A stretch of DNA of 64,000 nucleotides from Sycobia sp. Sy_11 (GCA_018907035.1 JACCIC010000003.1:7541001-7605000); one strand, 5' to 3'; positions 1-12,339 are shown, numbered from the stretch's first letter. A program made the numbers and translations. Notes: a model not told the origin generated them from the sequence alone.

Positions 1-760
1 AAATACGCGCGGGCGCGGGCGCTGCGCTGATTTTTCGGGAAAGTGGGTGCACCGCAGCTCGGTGTGCACAGCGTACTTATTTAAAGCGATATCAGATCGA
101 GGCCGCGCCCGCTGCTGCTGCTGCTGCTGTGGCTACTGCCGACGCTGTGGCCATTTGTTCGCGGCTGCGAGAGTATTAGGCGTTGCGTATTTGCATTTTT
201 TGTTTCTGAAACGCTTCGCGCTGCGTTTTGAGCTTTTAGTTTCGGTGGAGGTGGCGGTGGTGTTCGTGTAGAATTGAAATAATCTGCAATAATACGAGTT
301 TCCTCTTATTCGTTAATATACAGTTGCGAATTGAGGAAACTTCTAACTTCTTAGATGAAACATTATAAAAATGTGTTTCGAAGAGATATTGGAGACCGTT
401 ACTTTTTCACAAATAAAAAGAAATGTATCATTTGACGCTGTTTGCAAATGAATTTGTGAAAAATGTCGATTTAGGTAATTTGTGCGGCACGTTAAAAAAA
501 TATCTGACGGATTATTAAGCGTATACGCGCACCAATTCGTATACATAAATCGTTATGTGAAATCGTTTTTTAACATTACATATTTGGAAATTCTTTCCTC
601 CATCTAAAAATGTTATCAATCCCCCCCCCCCAGGGTAAATATTGACTCATATATGTGAAAAAAATATCTATTCTCGTCAGTGACACAGCCACTTGAATTA
701 AATAATTGCCGATGATGACTTCATATTATCACTCTCTCGATATTTCCGATATTTTCTTGA
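1..760. other. non-coding; GC-rich edge then AT-rich
   Basis: The first 270 bases are GC-rich and include a GCT triplet run near 110-128 that gives a spurious poly-Cys frame. The rest is AT-rich with an 11-C run at 621-631. No gene seen. Confidence 0.6.
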
Positions 761-769
761 TGTGTGTAT

Positions 770-842
<73 letters not shown>
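761..842. repeat. (TG)n microsatellite with CG interruption
   Basis: An 82-bp TG tract with a short CGCGCG island near 791-800. Confidence 0.95.
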
Positions 843-847
<5 letters not shown>

Positions 848-2760
848 TACCGTCATATTTTGATATAGAACGAAGGTTGTTGTCAAGAGCTTCTTCGAGA
901 TATCGTTTCAAGTTTGTAATTTAAAATTTAAAATAACACATTCTGTATAAAGGTGCACGCATTTTTCTACGATTACCGATTTCTCGGCCCTGCCTATCCT
1001 CGATACGAATGTATATATTAATGTATAATATAAAAACGATAATAATATTCTTGTTTATCGTCCTATCGTGTGATTTAAGCTTTCGGCATAGAAGAGAACA
1101 CAATTCATTCTGAAAGTATTTTTTGTATACTGCATTAATTTAAAAGAGCGATCGTATATAGTCATTGGAATTTCTAAAACTCGTAAATCAATACTGTTAC
1201 AGCAAGATTCACCGTGTGGTAAATATGTAAACTGTACACGTATTATGCATGCTCAACTCGAAATTTTTTTTACGAAACACGTTTTTATTAAATATCTTGC
1301 GCGAAAAATGTTACATAAAGATGTTAACGATCATATCTGATATACTTGTTTTCCATAGTTAAAAAGTTACCAATATCTATTTTTAATGTTAATCATGATA
1401 AAACTCATCGAGGATATTTGCACTTCACGCTCATAGCATATCCACAAAACAAACATCAGAACTAAATTTCTGAAGTACATTCCGCTCGATATTACGTGTC
1501 TGTATAGTTAAGCACATTTGTAGTTATAAGTTTCAGAACGTTCGATATAGATTTTCGCAGAAATTTTCTTCATTTGGGAATAGATCTCTTTGGATTTCCA
1601 GATAAAAATATTTAGTAAGAGTCCATATGATTTCCACTGAATTTAGTACACCTGTATTTTTATTGGAACCTTTTAATGAATATCCATGTTACGTTCTCCA
1701 TAGTATCGAATACTAATAATTATAAGGAGTCTCTCTCATATATACGTGTGATTATGTTATTTGCTCGACGCGACACTTTCCATCGAATGCTGCTCAAGAA
1801 CGATTCTGCGTTAATATTGAAAAAAAAAGCTTATATACTGTACGTCAGCTATTGAATAGAAAATAATCATAATAGTAGAAGAATTTTTTTTATCGATAGA
1901 ATGAAATGTGCCTCTCATAGACACGCTATAGGCATAAAAAATTCAAATATAAAAAGTACGAACTTTAAGCCTTTCTCTCTTCAAATGTGTCCTGGATGTC
2001 TATGTAGAATTCCTTCTCTTTTTTTTATTGCACATATAAAAGACTTTGAAAATGAATACAACGCGGGAGTTTCAGGGAAAGTTATAGAAATTCGTTTTAC
2101 GGCTGTACGTTCATGAGACGGGCTAAGCCATCCGCGTTATTACCATATAATTATCTTGGAAGGAGATCATTAGAGGCTCGTATAGCCCCAATAAATGATC
2201 GAGACACCGCTGTATTATTTAAATATTGCCAATAAAAAGCATTAATGGTTAGACACAAGCCGCGGCAAGAACTTTTGTATTATTGACTAAAAGATATAAA
2301 ACCATAAACAATTGAGTTTTATTTTAATTTTCACATTAATATTTTAACGATACGTGCGCGCGCGAATGTAAAATGGCTTGACAATGGAGCTGGGACTTTT
2401 GCCGTGTGAGTTTTGTAAAGTCGTCGAACATGCCCGAAGAGCGCGAGGCATACGCGCGCTCCGCGACAATTATTCATATGCCGGCCCGTTTTAAGATAGC
2501 GCGGGACGATCGATCATGCTCAATGAATTTTCTTATCACAGGTAGGTTCATCGTAATGGGGGCAATTGTATTTTCAGCCGGAGACCGCTGCGTGACTATA
2601 CTGTATTGTCCGGGGATAGGCATACACGGCCATAAACATACGAGGACCAAATATGGTCAAAAAAATTGCCTGGGACAAAGTCGTATCTCCAGAATCCGGT
2701 AGCTTCACCGAGCAACCAGGTATTATAAGGGTATTTTATGACAGCTATTGAGAGATTGCA

Positions 2761-2764
<4 letters not shown>
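843..2764. other. AT-rich non-coding sequence
   Basis: Unique sequence with many stops in all frames. A more GC-balanced block begins near 2350 (see the frame at 2406). Confidence 0.5.
2406..2702 (+). CDS. unrecognised 98-codon frame
   Basis: A frame of balanced composition in a CpG-containing unique block between AT-rich sequence and the (CT)n tract at 2765. An excellent donor-like CACAG|GTAGGT lies inside it (cut after 2541), and an acceptor-like TTTTCAG ends at 2577. The two are only 36 bp apart, too close for an intron between them. No domain is recognised; a conserved non-coding element is an alternative. Confidence 0.12.
   Translation: MSFVKSSNMPEEREAYARSATIIHMPARFKIARDDRSCSMNFLITGRFIVMGAIVFSAGDRCVTILYCPGIGIHGHKHTRTKYGQKNCLGQSRISRIR

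Positions 2765-2812
<48 letters not shown>
2765..2812. repeat. (CT)n microsatellite
   Basis: A 48-bp uninterrupted CT tract. Confidence 0.95.
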
Positions 2813-2817
<5 letters not shown>

Positions 2818-3375
2818 GTAAGACTTTCTTTTCTATCGTTTTCACTCATAAAACCGAAGTTGGTAATTCTTTACAAAAAAAAGGCTCACATATTTTTTTA
2901 TATATCTTTCGGCGTTGTCGCTTGTTCGGTGCAGCTCTTTCTTCGCGAATCTTTGAGATTTGAACATTTGAATTAAGTTTATTTAAAAATTTTACGGTCT
3001 AAGATTGACTTTCTTTTTATGCGACAATCTGTCGCTATTATCCTAAACAACAACATACTATGGTTTTTATAAAATTTCGAAAGAACAGTATATGTTGGAA
3101 AATCAAAGAAAACGTCATAAGTTGCTAATTTTACCCAATTGATTACACGTAAATATCAAAATTCCAATTAAAATCGTTTTTATCGCTTCACTACTTCAAT
3201 GTCGTTTGAAGAATCAACAAGCCTCCCGAATAACGACCGCAGACCATTAGTCAATATTTTCTTTCATGGCCTTTCTTTCGTCACGCCTCGTTCAAAAAGT
3301 TACACCCCTGAGCACGCAAAAGAGACATTCCGCAAAAACAGACTCTTTGGAGCATGAATGGATATCGTCCGCGTG

Positions 3376-3380
<5 letters not shown>
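2813..3380. other. AT-rich non-coding sequence
   Basis: No repeat, motif or plausible frame beyond short chance ORFs. Confidence 0.5.
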
Positions 3381-3445
<65 letters not shown>

Positions 3446-3447
3446 AG
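3381..3447. repeat. (TA)n microsatellite
   Basis: 57 bp of pure TA, then a TGTATGTA tail. A 13-G run follows at 3531-3543. Confidence 0.95.
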
Positions 3448-3818
3448 GGAATCCTCCGTCGAGGCGTCACGCGCATTATAATAGACCCTGCGCCACGATG
3501 CCTGCGACTCTGCGGTAGCTTCGGTGCATTGGGGGGGGGGGGGAGGGATAATGACCCGATGGCGCGATGCCATGCGCATTTCAGCGTGTTACACATATTC
3601 AACGCGCACGAGCGAGCGTGCGCACGCGGATTAATGCTTGCGCGCGCACTACAATAGCCAGGCACGTGAGATATATAACGTTTACTATATTATTTACCTA
3701 GGTATATACCTATCCACGTTGTAGACACGCCAACGGAGTCCTTCGATCGTACGCGCACGCGTGGATCGCAGCCTCCGGCCGAGAGCCCCCCTTTTGAATG
3801 TCTGATGCTGCGATGGCT

Positions 3819-3830
3819 TGTGTGTGTGTG

Positions 3831-3863
<33 letters not shown>

Positions 3864-3864
3864 T
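3819..3864. repeat. (TG)n microsatellite
   Basis: TG tract with one CG interruption and a TTTG end, in GC-rich flanks. Confidence 0.95.
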
Positions 3865-4163
3865 TGTGAACTTGACTGAGATGCCCGTCCATAATGCAAG
3901 AAACCGAACTGCGAAAATGTAATACAACCCACCTCTTGCTTCCTTCGTTTTACGTGGTGTATGTGTGCGATCCTATGGGTGATCGCGCTTACACCCGCGA
4001 GTAAGAGAAAAAGACCGCGTATACATATAGAAAGAGGAGACAGTTCGCCGCGAGCTGGATATTCTCTACGCGCTCCCGCGCGCCCCCACCGTATATACAT
4101 GTATAATAAGCTGATATTGTGCGCGCACCGATAGCGCGGCTAATGGGCTTTCACGCGCGTGCG

Positions 4164-4166
<3 letters not shown>

Positions 4167-4203
<37 letters not shown>
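4167..4203. repeat. (AT)n microsatellite
   Basis: 37-bp pure AT tract in GC-rich flanks. Confidence 0.95.
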
Positions 4204-4204
<1 letters not shown>

Positions 4205-4550
4205 CATGCGTGGCTTTCCGATCACGGATCCTCCCGCCGGACTCCTATTTATAGATGCTTCTTTAATGGAAATGGATGCTGTGTGGTGCGAGAGCTTTTT
4301 TTTGGTTCATCTTTTTTTTTTTGCTTTATCCGCGAATGCACCTTTGATCGACGGCTGATGCGCGTGCGCGTGTCGGTCGGTGAGTTATAGCGCGCACCCT
4401 CGAGGCGTTCGATCTATGTATATGTGGGGAACCGCGCGGCCGTCCGTGTGATTTTCTCCGAGTGCGATATTAATCGTTCTTTTATTGGCTCTCCTCAGAC
4501 CGATGCGAACGATGGAAGAAAATAAAATATTTCAGTGATTCAGCTACTGG

Positions 4551-4555
<5 letters not shown>

Positions 4556-4611
<56 letters not shown>
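4556..4611. repeat. (TA)n microsatellite
   Basis: 56-bp pure TA tract. Confidence 0.95.
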
Positions 4612-4612
<1 letters not shown>

Positions 4613-5119
4613 CGGCAGGCTACTTCGCTTGATGTACTGAAGCTCGGACTATATAATTATTCAAGTATATTTAATGGTGTGTGCCTTTTAGATTTAAATT
4701 AATGCTATATGCTATTTATAGATATAAGAATAAAAAACGGGAGTGAATTCGTGTCACTGTACTTTATCATGTATTTTGCATATAAAATTTTTGTATCTTT
4801 TAATTTCATGTCTGTGCGTGCGCCTGTTTGTCTGTGTTTGTATGTGGATATGTGCGTGTGTAAGAATTTATCGTTCCTTCACAAAAATTTAAAAATTATT
4901 ATAACAAGTATAATTAACATACAAAGTAATAATACAATTTTTTATTTTATTTAATCTTACAGTGTCGCTTACAATTACTTTATTGTAACAATAATACAGA
5001 AGGATTATAAAAGTAACAAAACTATATACAATGACTATGATCGTAATTTCGTTAAAACAAAGAACGATAGGGTATAAAAATATATAGTTACTTTCGTTTT
5101 TGCTGTTGTATCGGTACTT

Positions 5120-5122
<3 letters not shown>

Positions 5123-5171
<49 letters not shown>
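5123..5171. repeat. (AT)n microsatellite
   Basis: 49-bp AT tract with an AATATAAT tail. Confidence 0.95.
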
Positions 5172-5176
<5 letters not shown>

Positions 5177-5409
5177 ATATGCACCTGTAAAACATTCACC
5201 CAGGTGCCTCGATGTATAGGGGAATTTCCGTATAGCAATCGAGACTCTCTTATTCCAATACCGAGAAAACGTCGAGAGCGGGGGAGGAGCAAGAAAGTAG
5301 CCAATTCCGTACGACACGCTTTTGATCCCACTTTTATGACGATGGACGGATCTGCGTCACCGCTTAGCGCCCGGCCAATAAACGATGGGAAACACGCACA
5401 CAGCACTAT

Positions 5410-5442
5410 ATATATTACGTTTGCCGGGCGAACGTAATATAT
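5410..5442. repeat. perfect 12-bp hairpin
   Basis: ATATATTACGTT (5410-5421) is exactly complementary to AACGTAATATAT (5431-5442) around the 9-nt loop TGCCGGGCG. It contains two inverted ACGT cores. It could be a dimeric protein-binding site or a chance palindrome; no gene context is visible. Confidence 0.6.
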
Positions 5443-6053
5443 CTCTCACTTTTTTTTACTGCCCATATATCTATAAATATCTACCTCTCCCAGGTATCCT
5501 AAACCAATAGATCGTCCCAGGTCCAATTTTCGAATTTTATTATTTTTGCCCTTATTTCTTTCTGCGCGCATATAAGTAGTCTGGCGATCGGGATTTTCGA
5601 CGTCTCTTCCCAAATTGCTCGCTTATATATGGCTTTATTGGCTAGGAAATAAAATAACATCCAGATGATCGTTGATAAGCTTTATAGCCATGGGTTTAAT
5701 AACTCTCCCTCCCACAATCTCCTGGTATACTTTGTAAAAAGCCTTTTTTTTTTTACTTATCCTCCAGTGGAGATACATCACTGTGTACATGTAGGAATCT
5801 ATAGCTATACTTTTGCTTTAAGAGCAGATTATGAAACAAATTTCTAGAATTATAAGTTGTTATTCGAGGTAATTTCACGAAACTCCTCACGCGAATATCA
5901 GTTATGAATTATATTAGCAACGTGACTGCTCCTTATTCTACCTTTTAGTGTAAGTGCGTGCCAGCGTGCTTCTGCTCGCGTGCGTGTTCCTACTTTTGCG
6001 TTGGATGATAAATTCGTTCAAAATTAACCGCGCAATGGCAACGGTCGATATGA

Positions 6054-6056
<3 letters not shown>
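5443..6056. other. non-coding sequence
   Basis: Unique AT-rich sequence; only short chance frames seen. Confidence 0.5.

Positions 6057-6093
<37 letters not shown>
6057..6093. repeat. (AT)n microsatellite
   Basis: 37-bp AT tract continuing to 6103 with a GAT interruption. Confidence 0.95.
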
Positions 6094-6095
<2 letters not shown>

Positions 6096-6411
6096 TATAT
6101 ATAACGTACCTTATTCCATTCGAGCTTAAAACGTATCGTCTCCATATTAGTCCCATAAAATAACCGCTAAATTTGAGCGCGTAACATACCATTTTATCGT
6201 CCATTAAATTCTCCTATAATATTTATATATACGCGCGGATTTTAAACTCGACTACATAACCCCCCCCTCCCCAATACACGCAGACAGACGCTGAAATCAA
6301 GCATTACTGAGATGCTCGCTAGCGACGCGGATGCAGTAGAGTGCTTGATACTGTTTGCCTTTGTTGTCGTCGCGCAGCTACCGTATAAGAATAATACCAC
6401 GTTCCAGCTGC

Positions 6412-6441
6412 TGTGTGTGTGTGTGTGTGTGTGTGTGTGTT
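6412..6441. repeat. (TG)n microsatellite
   Basis: 30-bp TG tract, followed 11 bp later by a short TA run. Confidence 0.95.
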
Positions 6442-7062
6442 CATAGTATATATATATACATGGTGCTATAACAGCGACGCATTTTTGTTTGTTTTTCCCC
6501 TCGAAACGAGTATACGCAATCGTCGTTAACTTCGTTCCTTTCCAATCGTACAATTAGGTTATTCGGCACCTCCGTGTGCCTCTAATTTTTTTTCTCTTCA
6601 AGTCGCTTCGGGCAATTCATCGGCGCGGGCTGAAAGTTTCCATTGTACGTGTGCGCGGTGGTTGTGTTGTTGTTGTTGTTGTTGATGTTTTTTTTCCTGC
6701 GAAAGAATTTAACGATCGCCTGGCAGGAGGAGGAGGTGACCAAAAAAAAAATAACCATATCGGTCTTGTATACGTATATATTGAAAGGCTTTATTTTGTT
6801 TTCGCAACCCTCGTAGAATCGCGGGTGCTCTTGTGCCCCCCCCCCCAAGCCGCGGCGTTTTTACCTGCGGGTAAAAATATAATACTGATCGAGGTTCGGA
6901 CCGAGGATGTGTGTAAGTAACCGCGCGTGCGCGTGTGTGATTCTTTTCTTTCGTTCAAAATCAGTTAGAAGACATGTCGTCGTCGATGATTGAGAGAGGG
7001 AGAATTCTTTCAAATTCCTCGGGCGATTATATAAAGCCCGTAAGCTTTATACTGTGCATACA
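6442..7062. other. mixed low-complexity non-coding sequence
   Basis: Contains a TTG triplet run near 6661-6683, a C-run near 6836-6846 and short poly-A runs. Open frames here are built from these. Confidence 0.5.
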
Positions 7063-7065
7063 TGT

Positions 7066-7109
<44 letters not shown>
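7063..7109. repeat. (TG)n microsatellite
   Basis: 47 bp with a single TTT interruption. Confidence 0.95.
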
Positions 7110-7111
<2 letters not shown>

Positions 7112-7677
7112 TATATATGTAGTTTAAGTCCGCTATTGCGCAACGCCCTCGCGCGCTTCGCGCATATCTTTTCTGAAGATATAATAACTTCCGCGAGGAG
7201 TTAAAAAAACTGCGTTCTAGATAGTACTTTTGAACTAGCACTGGCTTAGAAATGCTGCCATGCTATTATGTATATAGATCGCAACATGTAATGTCCACGG
7301 AGACTACCCTTCGCTAGTATATTCAGTACCTCGATTATGCGAAAGCGTTATAAAAAAAAAAAATCCCCTCTCATCGATTTCATGAATTCTTCATTGAAGC
7401 CTCCCTCTTCCTATCGTACAATAATTAAATTTACTACCTTCGTATTTAGTTGTATCACAAATAAACCAATATATCAGTCTAAGATTCGACTGTCTACCTG
7501 CCATCATCGCGATGATCCCGGTAGGTTTCGTTTCCCGTAGGACGAAATTAGTATACAATATAGTTATGTTTGTTACGATTGATTTATTAGTCGATCCTCA
7601 TTACATTAGACTCGAAGGTTTCTATTAGTTTATTCATGCTAGATCTTATTATATTCCCCTCCCTGTGTATCCGAATT

Positions 7678-7721
7678 TAGCCTGTAAAGTTCGTTTTATA
7701 TTAACGAAGCCTAACAGGCTA
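7678..7721. repeat. 44-nt imperfect hairpin
   Basis: TAGCCTGT at 7678-7685 pairs with ACAGGCTA at 7714-7721, and TTCGTT (7690-7695) pairs with AACGAA (7703-7708), around a 7-nt AT loop with a small internal mismatch. It is shorter than a typical animal microRNA precursor, and no T-run follows that would suggest an RNA polymerase III transcript. Confidence 0.5.
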
Positions 7722-8494
7722 TGTTTTTTCTATCCTCCCAAGACATTTTTATATTCTTGGCGGAACAAAAGCGAGTGAACCTATGTACCATAGACCTAAG
7801 GGCGTATAAACAGTCTAAATTACAAAATACACAATGAAACTCATGATGGTTTCTTCAGCGTCACTGTTGTTTAACCATTGACGATCTTTTATCTTTCCAT
7901 GCGTTCCATGCAAAGTTCAATAATCAATCGTCCGTTTGCGTTGATTGTATCAATTCGATTTGGCCCCAGTCATTAAAATATATATTAACAATAAATTATT
8001 CTTATATTTATATCTTACCGTAAAATAATCATACTAAAGAAACAAGTGACAGTGCAGGTACCAATCAGAATAATTGTATATTATACGTCTTAGAACGTAT
8101 ATTTTGTAATTCTGTTTATTCATACTTTCGCGGCCTAATAAACTCGTTTTCCTTATTTGAAATTCCCTACACTAAATGCCTCAATTTTTATTTCGACTAT
8201 GAAAGCGACGATAAAGGTGCTCCATGTCTTGGCTTACTATTTTCTTTTTTCTTTTTTTTTAAATATCTAGCTCGCTTTTAAAAAAGGTCCATTAATTGGA
8301 TTTGGCGATCGCTGTATGATGAAATTGACTTTTTGTCTTAGATTTTAATAGCTGCAGCTTAGCTGATCGGCTCAGTATTACGCGAATAGAACGCATTCAC
8401 GTTATGAAGTGGCCAACGAATTCACAACGAGTCTTTTTAAAATTTAATATGCTGGTCGAGGATCGTCTGTCACTTGTTATTATATGTTATAAAT
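7722..8494. other. AT-rich non-coding sequence
   Basis: Stop-dense in all frames; nothing recognised. Confidence 0.5.
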
Positions 8495-8519
8495 ACACAC
8501 ACACACACACACACACACA
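8495..8519. repeat. (AC)n microsatellite bracketed by ATGTTATA/TATAACAT
   Basis: 25-bp AC tract with an 8-bp inverted repeat on its two sides. Confidence 0.85.
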
Positions 8520-8808
8520 TATAACATAAATGATATACGCATTGAATTTGCACAATTTTTACTATTTCCCTCTTATTATATAAATTAGAATGATTCCGTG
8601 CTAGGTAATTTTTCCTTTAAACCCGATGTAATACGGCGGTATATCGGTAATAAATCGCGCTCGGGTCATAATTCATCATTATCCCGTCTATAACGATAAT
8701 GTAAATGTGCTTAAGACGGCGATATTTCGACTGTTGAGAGAGGTATATGGAAAACATTTTAGCGTCGCGTAAATTTGCGAACGGCGAGGAAAAAATCCGT
8801 GAAATATC

Positions 8809-8860
8809 TATATATATATATATATATATATATACGAATAAAATATATATATATATATAA
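8809..8860. repeat. two short (TA)n tracts
   Basis: TA tracts at 8809-8834 and about 8842-8860, separated by CGAATAA. Confidence 0.9.
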
Positions 8861-9300
8861 ATATCGCGCGGGCACTTTTCACCGGAGATCCGCGGGGCGA
8901 TAATAAATATAAATCCGCGATCAGTTGTCCTTCGAGCGGACAATAAAAATATTTACCGGCGATAAGTTTCGCATTAAAATTCTTCCGAGAAAACTACATA
9001 AAGTGCATAATGCGCCGATAATAAATTCTCACGAAAAAGTCGGAGCGCGCGCGTGCGAGGCGGCCCCATAATGCGCTTAAAACGTACAATAATTCATATT
9101 GTATTGTACATTTTCAATCCGCACCGCGAGTAACTCCCGGTTTTATTTTAAATCCGCATTTTAAATCTATCGATACAAGCTGAAAGTGCTTTATATTCGT
9201 CGATATATCAAAGTCTCCTATATATCTGTATGTATGTTTCCCCTCTCTTTTTCTCCTAAAGCAATTTGGATGCCAACCGCGAGATAAAAAATGTATCCCT
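8861..9300. other. non-coding sequence
   Basis: Mixed composition with short CpG-rich patches near 8880 and 9040; no gene seen. Confidence 0.5.
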
Positions 9301-9350
9301 CTTTCTTTCCTTCTCTCTCTCACTCTCTCTCTCTCTCTCTCTCTCTCCCT
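9301..9350. repeat. (CT)n-rich tract
   Basis: CT repeats with TTCC and ACT interruptions. Confidence 0.9.
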
Positions 9351-9905
9351 GAGAATATTTATACTCTTATTCCGTGGCTTTAAAAGCGAGAGGGTGGACT
9401 GGGAGTCGGGGAGGGGGGCAAAGCGAGAACGCGCAACACGACAGTTTAATGTCTCTGCGGAATTATAATGCACAATGTGCAGGGAATATCGCAAAGTGCG
9501 CGAGTACCTAGACGTGACGCAACATTATATATATACATACATACCATGTCAACGACTATCGTGTACTCACTCACTGACTATCTCTCTCTCGCTTTCTATC
9601 TATAATAATTGCGCAGCAAATTTCCTTTCGTCAAAGAGGAATCCCTAGTACATCACCTCAGGGTATAGTCCTTGAATCGTCGAATTATTATCTCCTCGTG
9701 GGACAATAACGACTCAATCATTATTATGTGTTATTATTATTGTCACGAAAAAGGCAAGCCATTTTGACAATGTATGGTGGCACAGGGGGGGGGGTAGGAC
9801 CAACAAAATATATATGTACACATATACAAAGAATGGTGGAAAAAAGCAAGTGGACACACAGTTGCTGTGTAGGTACATGATACATTACTTAAAGGCAGCT
9901 GCTGC

Positions 9906-9908
<3 letters not shown>

Positions 9909-9943
<35 letters not shown>
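9909..9943. repeat. (TA)n microsatellite
   Basis: 35-bp pure TA tract between CTG-rich flanks. Confidence 0.95.
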
Positions 9944-9945
<2 letters not shown>

Positions 9946-10019
9946 CCTTGTACACTACTGCTGTTCCCGTTGCTGCTGTAGCTCCTGCGCTAAAGACATT
10001 ACCTATCTACCTACAAAGT

Positions 10020-10487
10020 TGACCCGCAGCCGCCGCTTACGCAACTCCCCCGCTCAACGCGTATGTATTATATACACACAAACATTATGCAGCTCGGGTG
10101 CGCTAGCCGCGGCCGTTAAATAGTGGCGGGCGAGTGCTGCCGCATTGTATGTGTGTATAAACGCGCGTCGTTAAAAAAATCCGGTGCAGCGCGCGCTTTC
10201 CGCGATGCCGGCGCGGCGCAAGGCAGTGTTGACGAGGGAGGGGTGGGGTGGCAGAAAAAAAATGATACCTCCAATGAGTGCGCGTGCGACGAAGGCGGCG
10301 GCGGCGGTGGCATGCGCCGTAAATTATGTAAAAATCGCGGGGCGCGCGCGGCCGTGTCGACATTCGGCTTCGGCCGCGGCGGCAGCGGTGCTGGTCGAGA
10401 GTCATAATCTCGCCTCATCGCGCGTATTATACGGTGTTAGAAAGTGTTAAAGGCCGCCCGCTCGGCCGCATGAATCACTCGGCCCCC

Positions 10488-10490
<3 letters not shown>
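10020..10490. other. CpG-rich island
   Basis: Dense CG dinucleotides and GGC triplets. Frames on both strands are long only because stop codons are rare in GC-rich DNA. Could be an unmethylated regulatory island. Confidence 0.6.

Positions 10491-10519
<29 letters not shown>
10491..10519. repeat. (TC)n microsatellite
   Basis: 28-bp TC tract at the end of the CpG-rich island. Confidence 0.95.
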
Positions 10520-10522
<3 letters not shown>

Positions 10523-10751
10523 TCATTCTCTCCACAGTATAAAGATTTTTCCCTGCGGAGTCATGGACTTAAAGGGAGGGGGGGTTGGAAGAGGGCTACC
10601 TAGGCGGGAGGCCAATGGTCCGAGGATTCTTTGTAAAAAGGGAACTCTGCTCTCTTGGCTCCGATGCTGTTGTTGCCGCCGCTGCGGCCAGGAGTGAAAG
10701 AAACTGAGAGGGAGAGTGACTCATCGGCTACTCGAGAGCCGCAGGTATATA

Positions 10752-10754
<3 letters not shown>

Positions 10755-10790
<36 letters not shown>
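10755..10790. repeat. (TA)n microsatellite
   Basis: 36-bp pure TA tract between GC-rich blocks. Confidence 0.95.
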
Positions 10791-10794
<4 letters not shown>

Positions 10795-10819
10795 AATATA
10801 ATGAGTAGGAAGTGCGGCG

Positions 10820-11124
10820 GTCTGGAATTCCAACGGCTCCTCTGAGCCGAGATCTCACACCGCGACTCCGGGTCAGTTCTCGATCCCCGATCATTGAATG
10901 CACACCGTCGGCGATACGCGCGCGCGCGTGCGCGCGTGTCAACGAGCGAGCGGGAGGGGAGGGGCGGTGTAGAACACGTATAGCCGTGATCGTTTGAAAA
11001 AGAGGTTTTGCGAATTTTGACCCCCATCCCCTGCCGCGACGTTCCCTGCTATATTGGCGCGAGCCTCCGCGATGCGTTGTCACGCGCAAAAAGGAGACTC
11101 GAATTCCGCGGGTCAGATTCCGCG
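10820..11124. other. CpG-rich island
   Basis: GC-rich sequence with a CGCGCG run near 10918-10940; leads into the GT/GC/AC repeat at 11125. Confidence 0.6.
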
Positions 11125-11203
11125 GTGTGTGTGTGTGTGTGTGTTTGTGTGTGTATGTGCGCGCGCGCGCGCGGGTACACACACACACACACACACACAC
11201 ACA
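11125..11203. repeat. (GT)n-(GC)n-(AC)n self-complementary microsatellite
   Basis: A GT tract (11125-11156, with two single-base interruptions) runs into alternating GC (11159-11173) and then an AC tract (11177-11203). The GT and AC arms are complementary in inverted orientation, so the locus can form a long hairpin or cruciform. Every segment is alternating purine-pyrimidine, which favours Z-DNA. Confidence 0.9.
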
Positions 11204-11247
11204 TCCATATATATGTACATATAATGGCCGCGTACTTGCCTCCGTAA

Positions 11248-11266
11248 GCGCGTATAAAACACGCGC
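11248..11266 (+). promoter_or_regulatory. TATAAAA flanked by a GCGCGT inverted repeat
   Basis: GCGCGT (11248-11253) and ACGCGC (11261-11266) are exact inverted repeats enclosing a TATAAAA box in a CpG-rich island, just past the GT/GC/AC repeat. This could be a TATA element for a start near 11280, but no initiator or coding exon is evident. Confidence 0.15.
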
Positions 11267-12339
11267 ATAGCTTCGCCTCGAAACCCCCCGTGGCAAGCGT
11301 AACGAACTTGTTGATTTATCGAGCGCGCGTATAATAGGAGCGACGTGGACGCGCGCGCGCGCAGTTGCGAATATAATATAACCCGTGCCCGGGAGTAAAT
11401 TAACTGAAAATGCCCGCTTTTGTTTCGATTCCGGAATGGAAGGGGGAGTGGAAGAGTAGTGGGGGGAGGGTAGGGGCGAGAAACGGCCGGTGCACCTACA
11501 TCCTACATTCAATAAAGTCCTTTCGATTTATCAACGATATACTTGAACATATTTACCTGCTGTTAATTTAACGCGGGGATTACGAAACTCAAGCTTTTAT
11601 CGGAGCTACCGCCGCGTTAGATTTCATTGCTTAAACTGGAGCTCGAATCTAAGGCGCAACATTTTGACCTTTGGGCACCGTGCGGACCTACTAGCTTCAA
11701 CCTACTGCTGCGCTCGAGGTGTAGCTTTAATTGAATCTAACAAAGACATAAAGACGAAACGTATTCGGTCCAGGCTGAAAAAGGTAATAAATCCGACGGT
11801 CTTATCTTCGAACAAAAAGCCCCGATAAACTTTTACGATCCAATTAACTTTACAGAATACAAAATACAATCAACCTGCAAAAAGTCCAAAAAATATGATA
11901 ATACTTTTTCGTTTACAAGCCGAGCTTTTTTCTATTGTTAAATTAGTGAGGAAAATCTTTTCTGATCGATAAGCCAAGAACGTTGAGCGAAAAATAGCAT
12001 GAAAAACGAAAAAGTTTCGACCGGGCCTAGCTTGCGTCCAAAAATACGTAGATCCTTATAATCATAGTCGTTTTTCGAACACTAGTTCGGCCAGATGCAT
12101 ACTACAGCTTTACTTACGCATTACCTGTTTGAACGTGTTTATAATTGTTATTCGTTCTAATCGTTTATTTGCAAAAAACTGGATTGCTGTTAAAAAAAAA
12201 AGTAAAGCATCCCTCTACACAACTAATATTCAATCTACTTAAATTTAAGAAGCAATTATAGCACATCTCGACAGTAGGACAGTAATTCTCGAAATTTATT
12301 GGACTTGTTTTGTATCTACAATAAATAAATATATATAGC

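Noticed and set aside
2538..2577. Intron between the donor-like and acceptor-like sites
   Set aside because: Only 36 bp apart, too short for a functional spliceosomal intron.
3266..3665. Long frames on both strands with Tyr-Ile repeats
   Set aside because: Translation of the (TA)n tract; flanks have no domain and overlapping frames exist in several phases.
10721..11512. 263-codon minus-strand frame
   Set aside because: It runs through TA, GT/GC/AC repeats and CpG-rich sequence, so it is open because stops are rare there; no domain.
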